64,000 bases of DNA, from assembly GCF_019733355.1 (NCBI RefSeq), contig NZ_JAIHLQ010000002.1, forward strand, positions 124,001-188,000, written 5' to 3'. This document shows positions 36,549 to 45,019 of this stretch, in pieces. Position 1 is the first letter of the stretch; each line of letters opens with the position of its first letter. A program made the translations under genes and the position numbers. This DNA is from Pseudomonas baetica. GTDB taxonomy: Bacteria; Pseudomonadota; Gammaproteobacteria; Pseudomonadales; Pseudomonadaceae. The notes below the pieces were generated by a model. It ran no database searches. It worked only from the letters and a program-made list of their open reading frames with translations, and was not told the DNA's origin.

Positions 36549-36563
36549 CATATCGTAATATAG
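36549..36563. promoter_or_regulatory. operator-like motif before the arsR-type gene
   Basis: CATATCGTAATATAG; on the minus strand CTATATTACGATATG, which carries the CTATATT half-site shared with the neighbouring genes. It is 27 bases before the ATG, in the expected promoter, and suggests autoregulation. Confidence 0.4.
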
Positions 36564-36589
36564 CAAAAAATAGTTATCGTGCGTGACCT

Positions 36590-36895
36590 ATGAGTATCGA
36601 CGTAAGCGAAGCGCTGAAGGCGCTAGACAACCCAACACGCCTGAACATCCTCAGTTGGCTGAAGGATCCGCGTCATCATTTCCCCGAGCAGGAGGTGGAT
36701 CCTGAGCAGGTCGGTGTCTGCGTGAGCATCATCCAGGATCGGGTAGGCCTGTCGCAGTCGACCGTCTCGCTGTATCTCGCTGCCTTGCAGCGGGCGCAAC
36801 TGGTGACCTCACAACGCATCGGTCCCTGGACTTATTACAAACGCCATGAGCAGAACATCGCGGCGTTCCAGGTGGCCTTGAAAGCGCTGATTTGA
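36590..36895 (+). CDS. ArsR-family winged-helix repressor
   Basis: A 101-residue ArsR-type protein: LKALDNPTRLNILSWLKDPR at the start, then QDRVGLSQSTVSLYLAALQR as the recognition helix. A loop HHFPEQEVDPEQVGVCVSII carries one Cys, but there is no full metal site. It likely represses the flanking redox genes through the CTATAT-type motif, responding to electrophiles or quinones. It ends with a strong intrinsic terminator. Confidence 0.83.
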   Translation: MSIDVSEALKALDNPTRLNILSWLKDPRHHFPEQEVDPEQVGVCVSIIQDRVGLSQSTVSLYLAALQRAQLVTSQRIGPWTYYKRHEQNIAAFQVALKALI

Positions 36896-36896
36896 T

Positions 36897-36917
36897 GCCT
36901 GCTCGCAGGCGTTTTTT
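36897..36917 (+). terminator. intrinsic terminator after the arsR-type gene
   Basis: GCCTGC-TC-GCAGGC stem followed by GTTTTTT, 2 bases past the stop. A textbook intrinsic terminator that separates this gene from the luciferase-like gene. Confidence 0.8.
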
Positions 36918-36931
36918 CAGCCCTTCAAAAT

Positions 36932-36951
36932 CTATATTTTGAAATATGTAG
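36932..36951. promoter_or_regulatory. operator-like 20-base dyad before the luciferase-like gene
   Basis: CTATATTTTGAAATATGTAG, imperfect dyad, overlapping the ribosome site (GGAGAG 36951-36956) of the gene at 36960. Same motif class as at 35329-35348. Confidence 0.5.
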
Positions 36952-36959
36952 GAGAGAAG

Positions 36960-37928
36960 ATGTTAACTCCGAATTCCATTCCCTATCAGCAACAACCTGG
37001 CTTTCAGCACACCTACCGCCAAGGCCGCCTGAGCCTAGGTCTTTTCTTCCCCCTCGAAGCCTTTACCGGCGATACGCCGAGTATGCTCGACCAAGTGAAC
37101 CTGGCCCAACGCGCCGAGAAGCTGGGTTTCTCTGCCCTCTGGTTTCGCGACGTGCCGTTACGCGACCCCAGCTTCGGTGATTCGGGCCAGGTCTTCGATC
37201 CCTGGGTCTACCTGGGTTTTATGGCGGCACACACTCGCTCGATTGCGCTGGGCACCGCGTCGGTCATCCTGCCAATCCGCAATCCCCTACACACCGCCAA
37301 GGCCGCAACTAGTGTCGATCAGCTCAGCGGTGGCCGCCTGTTACTCGGCGTGGCTTCCGGTGACCGTCCAGTAGAGTTTCCGGCATTCGGTGTCGACCCG
37401 GAGCAACGCGACAGCCTGTTCCGCGAATACCTCAAGGTATTTCGCGAGGTTCAGCGCAGCAGTTTCGTGCCTTTGACCTGGTCCGGCGGCACGCTTGAGG
37501 GGGCCGATCTGATTCCCAAGCCGACGACGGCGGAAATTCCTTTCTTCGTCACCGGCCATAGCCGCCAGACGCTGGAGTGGATCGCCCGCTGCAGTCATGG
37601 CTGGATCAGCTATCCGCGTGCACCGAAGACTCAGCAGCTGATTGTCGAGGACTGGCGCAAGGCGGTTCGTGCCGAATGTGGTGAACTGTTCAAACCCTTC
37701 ACCCAGTCGCTATACATCGACCTGACAGATAACCCGCAGACACCACCTCGGCCGATCCACCTGGGCTATCAACTGGGGCGACATCACCTGATCCCGCTGC
37801 TGCACAGCTTGCAGGAGATCGGCGTTAACCATGTGATCATCAATTTGAAATACGGCCAACGCCCCGCAGGTGAGGTCATTGAGGAACTCGGTCAGTTCGT
37901 TCTACCTGACTTCGTCATGTCAGCATAA
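36960..37928 (+). CDS. luciferase-like (LLM) flavin-dependent oxidoreductase
   Basis: A 322-residue TIM-barrel flavin oxidoreductase of the bacterial luciferase superfamily: LSLGLFFPLEAFTGDTPSML near residue 24, GFSALWFRDVPLRDPSFGDS, GTASVILPIRNPLHTAKAAT near residue 99 and LLLGVASGDRPVEFPAFGVD near residue 129. It would use reduced flavin from a partner reductase to oxidise an unknown substrate. ATG 36960 has GGAGAG 4 bases upstream; an earlier in-frame ATG at 36939 lies inside the operator-like motif. A decayed relative is at 25436. Confidence 0.84.
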   Translation: MLTPNSIPYQQQPGFQHTYRQGRLSLGLFFPLEAFTGDTPSMLDQVNLAQRAEKLGFSALWFRDVPLRDPSFGDSGQVFDPWVYLGFMAAHTRSIALGTASVILPIRNPLHTAKAATSVDQLSGGRLLLGVASGDRPVEFPAFGVDPEQRDSLFREYLKVFREVQRSSFVPLTWSGGTLEGADLIPKPTTAEIPFFVTGHSRQTLEWIARCSHGWISYPRAPKTQQLIVEDWRKAVRAECGELFKPFTQSLYIDLTDNPQTPPRPIHLGYQLGRHHLIPLLHSLQEIGVNHVIINLKYGQRPAGEVIEELGQFVLPDFVMSA

Positions 37929-37973
37929 GCCGGCGTGGTGAGGCATCAAATCATTATCCGTGGGGATTGCTCA

Positions 37974-38044
37974 TGAGTTTCAAGGCAGTATTGCTTAACA
38001 AGGACCAGCAGGGGTTCTCTGCTCGTTTGACTGAGCTTGGTTGA
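37974..38044 (+). pseudogene. 5' fragment of an AcuI/YhdH-type reductase gene
   Basis: ATGAG followed by a frame reading FKAVLLNKDQQGFSARLTEL matches the N-terminus of acrylyl-CoA reductase (YhdH/AcuI). One base is missing after the start and the gene stops after 22 codons, where it joins the kdgK fragment. Confidence 0.6.
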
Positions 38045-38201
38045 TACCACGGCCGCTGGCGATTCGTTCAACGCGGGTTATCTCGCCAGCAGGCTGGACG
38101 GCGGCACTCCACAACATGCAGCTGCCGAAGGCCATAGGCTGGCCGGGCGGGTGATTCAGTATCCGGGGGCATTGATTGCAAGGGAGGTGATGCCGGATTG
38201 A
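38043..38201 (+). pseudogene. kdgK: 3' fragment of a 2-keto-3-deoxygluconate kinase gene
   Basis: Fifty-two codons: DTTAAGDSFNAGYLASRLDG (the PfkB-family catalytic motif GDSFNAGY) and GHRLAGRVIQYPGALIAREV, then TGA. This is the C-terminal sixth of KdgK, fused without a gap to the YhdH-type start. It has no promoter or start of its own. Confidence 0.75.
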
Positions 38202-38548
38202 CAACATGTAGCCGTTTGACTCCGGCCGGAATGGCTCAGGTAACGTCGCGGTGAAGCTGGTAGGCGATGCTACGCAACGGCACTGATAATCAACCGGATC
38301 GGGCAACTGCCTGACCCATTCATCCCGAAAGAAGCACCCTCATACCGCGATTGCGAAGCAACCCGAACAATAGTAAACCGGTCGAACCGGCGTCGGCAAA
38401 ACCCTCGAATGACCAGGTGCGTAAAGTACGTAATAGCAATTGGGAACCGACGCGCGAATAGCCCATCATGGCTCTGCTGGTGCAGATGTCACTCGTCTAT
38501 CAGAGGTCGGTGACCAACCCTCCGCAGCCCACGTGACCTATCAAAGGG
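38202..38548. other. stretch without a recognisable gene
   Basis: About 350 bases between the kdgK fragment and the end of the leftward operon. I see only short open frames without family features. It probably holds decayed DNA and the end of the operon transcript; no clear terminator is visible. Confidence 0.5.
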
Positions 38549-38986
38549 TCAGCGAAGTACCATCAAATAGACACCGCAGGCGAGTGCCATTAGCCCAGCC
38601 GGGATGGCCAGCAAGGAGATCCGGTCGATCAGCTTGGACTGATAAATGACATCGGCGAGGTCGTCTGTCTCTGCGGATGCACGTCGCTTCAGTACGGGCA
38701 CAAGGCACAGTGCATTGCCGAGAACAGCGATGCCTCCTGCCACAACTTTTAGGGCATAAATGCCGTCGAAGCGCGCAGGCTCGATGAGCAGCAATCCGGT
38801 CACCAGCACCACGCTGAAGGCGGGCATCTCGAAGAACAGATCGATCTGGCTGTGCAGCCTGGCGACTGTGAAGCCCTGACTCCGACTCTGTGCTCGGGTG
38901 CGTTCAAGCAGGTACTCGACCGCTACGACGCCCAGCCAGAAGGCCACGGCGAAAAGATGTAGTTGAAGCAAAAGGTTAAATCGCAT
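38549..38986 (-). CDS. hypothetical integral membrane protein
   Basis: A 145-residue protein with four predicted membrane helices: LLLQLHLFAVAFWLGVVAVE (1), FFEMPAFSVVLVTGLLLI (2), YALKVVAGGIAVLGNALCLV (3) and ISLLAIPAGLMALACGVYLM (4). His residues in helix 1 and the overall form recall small four-helix membrane proteins, perhaps haem-binding, but no family is certain. It is the last gene of the leftward operon, 10 bases after the crotonase gene. Confidence 0.72.
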   Translation of the reverse strand: MRFNLLLQLHLFAVAFWLGVVAVEYLLERTRAQSRSQGFTVARLHSQIDLFFEMPAFSVVLVTGLLLIEPARFDGIYALKVVAGGIAVLGNALCLVPVLKRRASAETDDLADVIYQSKLIDRISLLAIPAGLMALACGVYLMVLR

Positions 38987-38996
38987 GGTGTTCTCC

Positions 38997-39830
38997 TCAG
39001 TCCCTGATCAAACCTGGCGTCTTAGTTGGTGCATCGGAGCGTCTGTCGGGATGATCGCGCTCAAGAAAGCGACGCAGCCCCTCGCGGGTCTCGGGTTGAT
39101 GGATGGAACGGTTGAAGCACTCCGCCTCGATGCGCAAGCCCTCAGCCAGGGGTTGACCATAGCCGCGGATCGCGGCCTCCTTGTCCGCGCACATGGCGGG
39201 TTGAGGGAGGGCACAGAGGAATTTGGCCAGCTCCATCGCACGCTCCAGTGAGCGCCCTTTGGGGACCACTTCATTGGCCAAGCCAATGGAGAGGGCTTCA
39301 GAGGCCGAGATGACCTTGCCTGTCAGGATCAGCTCCATTGCCCTGCCCAACCCCACGATGCGCGGCAGGCGTTGGCTGCCGCCATCGGCCAGGCCAATGT
39401 TCCAGCGGCGACAGGTCACACCGAAGGAGGCGTGCTCCTCGGCGATGCGCATGTCTGCGAAGCAGGCCCATTCCAGGCCGCCGGCGTAGGCAGCGCCATT
39501 CACAGCAGCGATCACGGGCTTGTAGATGTCCGTCCAACGGCTGGGTCCGAGAATACCCGGGCGCTCGCCGCGGTCGTGCGCAGCAATCTCGTCCGCGGTG
39601 GAAGGCACCAGGTCAAATCCTGCCTCAAGGTCTCCACCGGTACAGAAAGCTTTGTCGCCGGCACCAGTGATGATCGCAACCAGAGCACTCTGGTCATCCC
39701 GGAAACGTGTCCAGGCCTCCACCAGCTCCAAGTGGGTGGTTGGCCCAATGCAGTTGCGCTTGTCTGGGCGATTGAAACGGATGACCCTGATAGGGCCGTG
39801 TGTCTCGTAGTCGATTTGGGTAAAAGCCAT
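38997..39830 (-). CDS. enoyl-CoA hydratase/isomerase family protein
   Basis: Crotonase-fold protein of 277 residues: FCTGGDLEAGFDLVP near residue 61 and WNIGLADGGSQRLPRIVGLG near residue 140 form the oxyanion hole. The usual catalytic Glu (GIPP/GLxP..E) is replaced by an NIGLADGG pattern, so hydratase activity is doubtful; isomerase or hydrolase is possible. Sixth gene of the leftward operon. Confidence 0.82.
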   Translation of the reverse strand: MAFTQIDYETHGPIRVIRFNRPDKRNCIGPTTHLELVEAWTRFRDDQSALVAIITGAGDKAFCTGGDLEAGFDLVPSTADEIAAHDRGERPGILGPSRWTDIYKPVIAAVNGAAYAGGLEWACFADMRIAEEHASFGVTCRRWNIGLADGGSQRLPRIVGLGRAMELILTGKVISASEALSIGLANEVVPKGRSLERAMELAKFLCALPQPAMCADKEAAIRGYGQPLAEGLRIEAECFNRSIHQPETREGLRRFLERDHPDRRSDAPTKTPGLIRD

Positions 39831-39867
39831 AGCAGCTAGCCCTCTTGTTATTGTTCTGTGCGGATGA

Positions 39868-40611
39868 TCAATGCCACGCCACGCGCTGATTGAGCGGGAA
39901 GCGCAACCGTGGGTTGTAGACCGCGCGTTCTCCCGGCATCCCGACCGCCAGCAGCATGACTGGGATTGCGCCTTTCGGAACGGGCAGCACCTGCTTCAGA
40001 CGCTTCTCATCGAAGCCCTCCATGGGGCAGGTGCTGTAGCCGTGGCTCTGGAACGCCAGCATCAGGTTCTGCGCCGCCAGCGCTGTCGACTTCACGGCCC
40101 AGAGTCGCATCTGTTCCAGGCTATTGGGCGTGCGCATGACGGGGCGCCTGAAGCCCATCAGCCTGACCATCTGTCGTTTGAGCAAACCGCGCCAACCCAA
40201 CCAGCCCTGGTTGTACTGGAATGGGGCGCTGTTCTTGTAGAAATGCTCAATCGCCTTGGGCACAGCGGGTTCTGGCCAAAGCCTGAGTACATCGGCACAT
40301 GCCTGTTCCCAGGTGTTCGAATGTGCGAACACGGCAATGATCAGCGGTGCTTTCGCAGCGCTCTGGCCCAAACACACAGGCTGCAGTTGTTGCAGGAGAT
40401 CGGGATTGCGTACGACATGAAAAGACCAAGGCTGCAGATTGCATGAGCTAGGTGCCAGCATTGCCAGCTCCAGGCACTCCTGGATAACCGCCTTGGGCAC
40501 CGCTTCGGCCGTGAAACGTCGCACTGCGCGCCGACTTTCGACCAGTGAGCGGAATACCTTGGCGGATGCAGAAAACTCTGTGCGTGGCGCGGTGGTGCTC
40601 ATCAGCGGCAT
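39868..40611 (-). CDS. nitroreductase-family FMN oxidoreductase
   Basis: A 247-residue nitroreductase-fold protein: SRRAVRRFTAEAVPKAVIQE at the N-terminus (FMN phosphate site), LAPSSCNLQPWSFHVVRNPD near residue 52 and LMLAFQSHGYSTCPMEGFDE near residue 180. In an acyl-CoA operon it could serve as a flavin-dependent enone or nitro reductase. The start at 40611 overlaps the hydrolase gene by 10 bases; ATG 40602, which touches the hydrolase stop (TGATG), is the alternative. Confidence 0.83.
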   Translation of the reverse strand: MPLMSTTAPRTEFSASAKVFRSLVESRRAVRRFTAEAVPKAVIQECLELAMLAPSSCNLQPWSFHVVRNPDLLQQLQPVCLGQSAAKAPLIIAVFAHSNTWEQACADVLRLWPEPAVPKAIEHFYKNSAPFQYNQGWLGWRGLLKRQMVRLMGFRRPVMRTPNSLEQMRLWAVKSTALAAQNLMLAFQSHGYSTCPMEGFDEKRLKQVLPVPKGAIPVMLLAVGMPGERAVYNPRLRFPLNQRVAWH

Positions 40612-41522
40612 CCCGTGCCAGCGCGACTTTGCGTCGTTGTACTGTTGCTCTGCGCCGCAAACCAGTTGAGCACCTCGTCCCAGGCATCCGTAGCTGAAGC
40701 CCGGAAATACCCCATGTGACCGATGGGGTGCTTTTTCGTCTCGGGATGGAGATCACGCGTCAGCAACGGAGCATTGCGATAACCCTTGAGGAAGGCGTCT
40801 CGCGAGGCAGGAGGCGCCCATGGGTCATCCACCGCATTGGCGAAGACGCAGGGCATGCGGACTTCTGCATAAAGGCTGGCGACCGGAGCCATTGAGGGAT
40901 CGTCGAAGAAGTAATGGGGGTGGGCACACCAGCGCCGCCAGTCTTTGTAGACACCCAGCGGCAGGTCATCGCCCATCCCCAGCATGCTCCAGGCCATGTA
41001 GCCCTTGTACGCGACGATCAGCGGCAGAACACAAGACCACAGCAGGCGAACCTTGAAGGCTTCAAGCCTGGGCATCCACCCGGCCCATCCGGCGCCAGTA
41101 CCGAAGCAATAGGCAGAAGTGATCTTGTGATGATTGGGCAGCAAGCCCAGAGCATGCCCACCAAAGGAGTGGCCGACCCAGAACAGCGGAGTCCTGCCAT
41201 CGTCCATGTGCTCAACGGCTGCTGCCAGATCGCGAAAGCCCCAGTCCAGGTAGGACATCTCGAAACCTTTCAGGGATGTGGGCCTGGACTCTCCGATACC
41301 TCGGTAATCGACAGTCAGGACGTTGAAGCCTTGTTTACTGGCATGCTCGGCGAAGCGGCGGTAGAAACGCTGTTGCACACCGGTCGCACCGGCCATGATC
41401 AGGTTGCCCTTCAGATTGCCCTGTGCTGAATAGCGGGTGGCGGCGAGGCGGTAGCCGTCGTCGGCCACTAGCGTCAGTTGATCAATCACCGAGAAGGTGG
41501 CGGCTGAATTAGGCAGAGTCAT
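40602..41522 (-). CDS. alpha/beta-fold hydrolase (YheT/S33-like)
   Basis: A 306-residue hydrolase: LTLVADDGYRLAATRYSAQG at the start, NVLTVDYRGIGESRPTSLKG near residue 90, nucleophile elbow WVGHSFGGHALGLLP near residue 115, acid in NAVDDPWAPP near residue 234 and His in HPIGHMGYFR near residue 282. It may be a thioesterase or esterase that releases the acid handled by the operon. It overlaps the acyl-CoA synthetase stop by 4 bases (ATGA). Confidence 0.82.
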   Translation of the reverse strand: MTLPNSAATFSVIDQLTLVADDGYRLAATRYSAQGNLKGNLIMAGATGVQQRFYRRFAEHASKQGFNVLTVDYRGIGESRPTSLKGFEMSYLDWGFRDLAAAVEHMDDGRTPLFWVGHSFGGHALGLLPNHHKITSAYCFGTGAGWAGWMPRLEAFKVRLLWSCVLPLIVAYKGYMAWSMLGMGDDLPLGVYKDWRRWCAHPHYFFDDPSMAPVASLYAEVRMPCVFANAVDDPWAPPASRDAFLKGYRNAPLLTRDLHPETKKHPIGHMGYFRASATDAWDEVLNWFAAQSNSTTTQSRAGTGCR

Positions 41523-43210
41523 TCAGAGCACTCCTGCTGTTCTGCGCCAACCAGTTCTTTTCGGAGAATCTTGCCCACATTGCTCTTGGGCAAGTCGTCT
41601 CGGAAGATGATGCGGCGGGGACGCTTGTAGCTGACTAGATACTTTTCGCAGTGTGCGATCACGTGGGCCTCATCCAGATAGGGTTGGCGACGAACGACGT
41701 AGGCGATGGGTATTTCTCCGGCCTTCTCGTCAGGAGCCGGCACGACCGCCGACTCCATCACCCCGGGGTGAGCATTCAGAACTCGCTCGATCTCCGAAGG
41801 GAAGACTTTGAATCCCGAGGAAATGATCATTTCCTTTTTGCGGTCGACCAGGCGCAGATAGCCGTCCGGGTCGAAGAGACCGATGTCCCCCGTGCGGAAG
41901 AAGCCATCGCTGGTGAATGCAGACGCGTTTTCTTCGGGCCGTCGCCAGTAACCGGCCATGATGGCGGGGCTGCGCACACATATCTCGCCGGCACCGACGG
42001 TGACCTCGTCGTCATTCTCGCTTCGTAGGGAAATTTCAATTCCCGCTACTGGCAAACCTACCGAGCCGGGGCGGGAGCGTCCGGCCGGGTTGCAGGAAAT
42101 CAGTCCGGTTTCAGTCATACCGTAGGCTTCGGTGATATGGCAGCCAGTGATCCGGTGCCAGAACTTGGCCGTGGACTCGCTGACCGGCATGCCCGCACCG
42201 AGGCAGAGAGCGAGGTCCGTGAAGTCCTGCGAGTGAAATTCTTCGTTCTCCAGGAGCGAGTTGTAGAGGGTGTTGACGCCGGGGAAACTGCTTATGCGGT
42301 GCCGGGACCACTCTTTGACAAACGCCGTGGTATCGCGTGGATTCATCACCAATACCGCTTTACCGCCTTTGGTCAGGGTGAAGAGCAGATTGCCCAGGCC
42401 GAGAATGTGGTAGAGCGGCACCGCGAGCAGCAACACGTAATCCGGCTCGGCCCTGCCTAAAAGATGCGGACGCAGAGCCGAATGCTGTTGGCCAACGTTG
42501 AACAGCAAAGCCCGATGACTGATGGGCACTCCTTTGGGCTGCCCTGTAGTGCCACCGCTATAGATTATGAAGGCCGTCTGCTCGGCTGTAATGGGCGCGC
42601 GTTGACTTAGTTTGGTCGCACGAGTCGCTACGACCTTGCGCCAGTCGACGGCTCCTTCTATGCGGGTGAACTTACTACCCAAGCGTCGATGAGCTACCCA
42701 ATTAACCAATGTCCGTCGCCAGCCTAGTTGATCACCTGGGGCGACTTGCACAGCAATACTTACACCGGCCTTGAGCATGGCCTGCTGGACACCCTGGCCC
42801 ATGGGTTCGAAGAGAAATACAGCTTTGACTTCACTGTCCTTGAAAACCTGCGCCAGCTCCTGCGGCGTATACAAAGGGTTCACACAGACGGCGATCAAAC
42901 CCGCCCGGATTATTCCCAGGCACGCCACCGGATGGGCGAGCATGTTCGGCAAAGCGACTGCAACCCGAGCTCCCGGTTGCAGCCCCTGGTTGATCAACCA
43001 GGTCGCTACCGCAGCACTCAGATTCTGTAATCGCTCGTAGCTTATGTTGGCACCCATTGCCGACACGGCCGGGGCTTTAGGCGTTTTCATAGCGCTACGC
43101 TGCAGCAGCTCTTCTATGGTGCAAACCCCAAGGTCAGCAAGCTCGCTGCCACTCTGCCGGGTACTGACTAACTTCAGTTTCTCATTATCTTTTTTATTTG
43201 AACGATTCAT
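41519..43210 (-). CDS. long-chain-type fatty acyl-CoA synthetase
   Basis: AMP-forming ligase of 563 residues: phosphate loop AFIIYSGGTTGQPKGVPISH near residue 212, EAYGMTETGLISCNPAGRSR near residue 363, DGFFRTGDIGLFDPDGYLRL and VDRKKEMIISSGFKVFPSEI (hinge), PKSNVGKILRKEL with the catalytic Lys at the end. It resembles FadD of beta-oxidation and should activate the acid substrate of this operon. Third gene in the transcript. Confidence 0.87.
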   Translation of the reverse strand: MNRSNKKDNEKLKLVSTRQSGSELADLGVCTIEELLQRSAMKTPKAPAVSAMGANISYERLQNLSAAVATWLINQGLQPGARVAVALPNMLAHPVACLGIIRAGLIAVCVNPLYTPQELAQVFKDSEVKAVFLFEPMGQGVQQAMLKAGVSIAVQVAPGDQLGWRRTLVNWVAHRRLGSKFTRIEGAVDWRKVVATRATKLSQRAPITAEQTAFIIYSGGTTGQPKGVPISHRALLFNVGQQHSALRPHLLGRAEPDYVLLLAVPLYHILGLGNLLFTLTKGGKAVLVMNPRDTTAFVKEWSRHRISSFPGVNTLYNSLLENEEFHSQDFTDLALCLGAGMPVSESTAKFWHRITGCHITEAYGMTETGLISCNPAGRSRPGSVGLPVAGIEISLRSENDDEVTVGAGEICVRSPAIMAGYWRRPEENASAFTSDGFFRTGDIGLFDPDGYLRLVDRKKEMIISSGFKVFPSEIERVLNAHPGVMESAVVPAPDEKAGEIPIAYVVRRQPYLDEAHVIAHCEKYLVSYKRPRRIIFRDDLPKSNVGKILRKELVGAEQQECSE

Positions 43211-43222
43211 CTGTGGTCCGCC

Positions 43223-44998
43223 CTAGCAGAGTTGGATCTGTTCGAGCAGCCCAAGACGCGATGCATTGCGCTTCAGCTTTTCGATAAGTGAAGGAACACG
43301 TACTTCGGCTTCGGAAAAATACAGACGGGCCAGGGCAGGTTTGCTTCTGAGGAATTTTTCATCAGAAGTTGACGGCGCGGCGGCATCCGCGATCCATGCC
43401 CACAAATAGCCAAAAACAACGGTACCCAGCAGTTCAAGGAAGTCCGGCGCAACCAAACCCACAACGTCCCGGTTGAAAACCGTATCGACCGATAGTTGCT
43501 GAACCAATGGTTCGAACTCGGCCCCCCATGACGCCAAGGTCGTGACGACCCCTTCCAGTCCTGGACGCTGGCGCAGACGCTCGGCTAGCGCGGGGATGTG
43601 GCTGAGGAAGATCCCCAAGCGCTGTCCCTGATCGCTCAGGGTCTTGCGCCCCAGCAAGTCCAGAGACTGGATGTAGTTTGTGCCTTCATAGATCGGACAG
43701 ATGGCCGCATCGCGCAGCAGCTGCTCCATGCCGGTTTCGACGATGTAACCGTGCCCACCGAACAGCTGGAGAGCGGACGAGATATGTGTACCCGCGTGCT
43801 GAGACAGGTAGCCCTTGACGATGGGGGTCAACAACTCTGCCAGCTGTGAGGCCTGCTTACGTCGCGCGTCATCCGGGTGGCAACGCGCTTCATCAAGCAG
43901 GGTGCCGACCCAGGCGCAGAGCAAGCGTGCTGGCTCAATAAACAGCCGCTGCTGAACAAGGCTCGACTTGACGCCAATATGACTTAACAGAGGGTCAGCG
44001 GGTTGATCGGGGTGCGTGGCACCATTCAGCGCGCGGCCTTGCAAGCGCTCCTGGGTGTAGCGCAGCGCGTTCTGGTAAGCGACCTCGGTCAAACCTACGG
44101 TTTGGACACCGACGGCGAGCCGTGCGCTGTTCATCAGCAGGAACATGCAGGCAAGGCCACGGTTCAATTCGCCGACGCGGTAGCCCCTGGCATTCTCGAA
44201 TGCCAGGGCGCATGTGGCGTTGGCACGAATGCCATGCTTGTGCTCAAGCGCGATGACCGACACCCCGTTGGCTGAGGCAGGAACCTCCAATTGGTATTTC
44301 GGCACGACGAATAGGCTGAGGCCGCCAGTACCTGCCGGGGCCCCTTCCGTTCTGGCGAGCACCAGGTGAACGATGTTCTCGGTCAGGTCGTGATCGCCGT
44401 TCGAGATGAATATCTTGGTTCCACTCAGGAGGTAGGAGCCGTCCGACTGTGTGACTGCAGTCGTGCGAATCAAACCAAGATCGCTGCCAGCCTGAGGCTC
44501 GGTAAGGCACATGGTGCCAAGCCATTCGCCACTGGCTAGCTTGTCGGAAAACAGGGATCGAACCCGCTCATCGCCGAATCGGTCGACACAACGGAGAACA
44601 CCTTCGCGCACGTTGGCGAAAATGCTGAAAGACAGGTTGGTGGAGGCGAGCATCTCGTCAAAAAAGACACCTGCCGTTCCTGGGAAACCTTGCCCCCCAA
44701 TGGACAGTGGGACCGTCAGAGCAGGCCAGCCGTTCTCCTGAAACAGGCGGTAAGCTGACTTGAAGCCCTGTGGGGTTTTGACCCCACCCTGTTCAAGCCT
44801 GCAACCCTCGGCATCGCCGCTGCCGTTCAAGGGCAGCAGTTGCTCTTGGGTGAGCTCGGCACCGACCTCCAGAGTGGCCCTGAACAGGTCGGCGTCGATA
44901 TGGTGGTGCTCTGGCAGCAGAGGCAACAGCTCTGAAAGTCGAAGAACCTTGTGAGCGAGGAAGTTGAACTCCTCCAGTGGTGCTTGGTACTGCAGCAT
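43223..44998 (-). CDS. acyl-CoA dehydrogenase
   Basis: A 591-residue acyl-CoA dehydrogenase with the extended C-terminal domain of the AidB/FadE-like group: MCLTEPQAGSDLGLIRTTAV near residue 163 (FAD site), KIFISNGDHDLTENIVHLVL, and the catalytic-Glu region ICPIYEGTNYIQSLDLLGRK near residue 430. It would introduce the 2,3 double bond that the crotonases act on. It follows the first crotonase gene by 21 bases. Confidence 0.88.
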   Translation of the reverse strand: MLQYQAPLEEFNFLAHKVLRLSELLPLLPEHHHIDADLFRATLEVGAELTQEQLLPLNGSGDAEGCRLEQGGVKTPQGFKSAYRLFQENGWPALTVPLSIGGQGFPGTAGVFFDEMLASTNLSFSIFANVREGVLRCVDRFGDERVRSLFSDKLASGEWLGTMCLTEPQAGSDLGLIRTTAVTQSDGSYLLSGTKIFISNGDHDLTENIVHLVLARTEGAPAGTGGLSLFVVPKYQLEVPASANGVSVIALEHKHGIRANATCALAFENARGYRVGELNRGLACMFLLMNSARLAVGVQTVGLTEVAYQNALRYTQERLQGRALNGATHPDQPADPLLSHIGVKSSLVQQRLFIEPARLLCAWVGTLLDEARCHPDDARRKQASQLAELLTPIVKGYLSQHAGTHISSALQLFGGHGYIVETGMEQLLRDAAICPIYEGTNYIQSLDLLGRKTLSDQGQRLGIFLSHIPALAERLRQRPGLEGVVTTLASWGAEFEPLVQQLSVDTVFNRDVVGLVAPDFLELLGTVVFGYLWAWIADAAAPSTSDEKFLRSKPALARLYFSEAEVRVPSLIEKLKRNASRLGLLEQIQLC

Positions 44999-45019
44999 CT
45001 CTTGCCCCTGCCTTATTGG

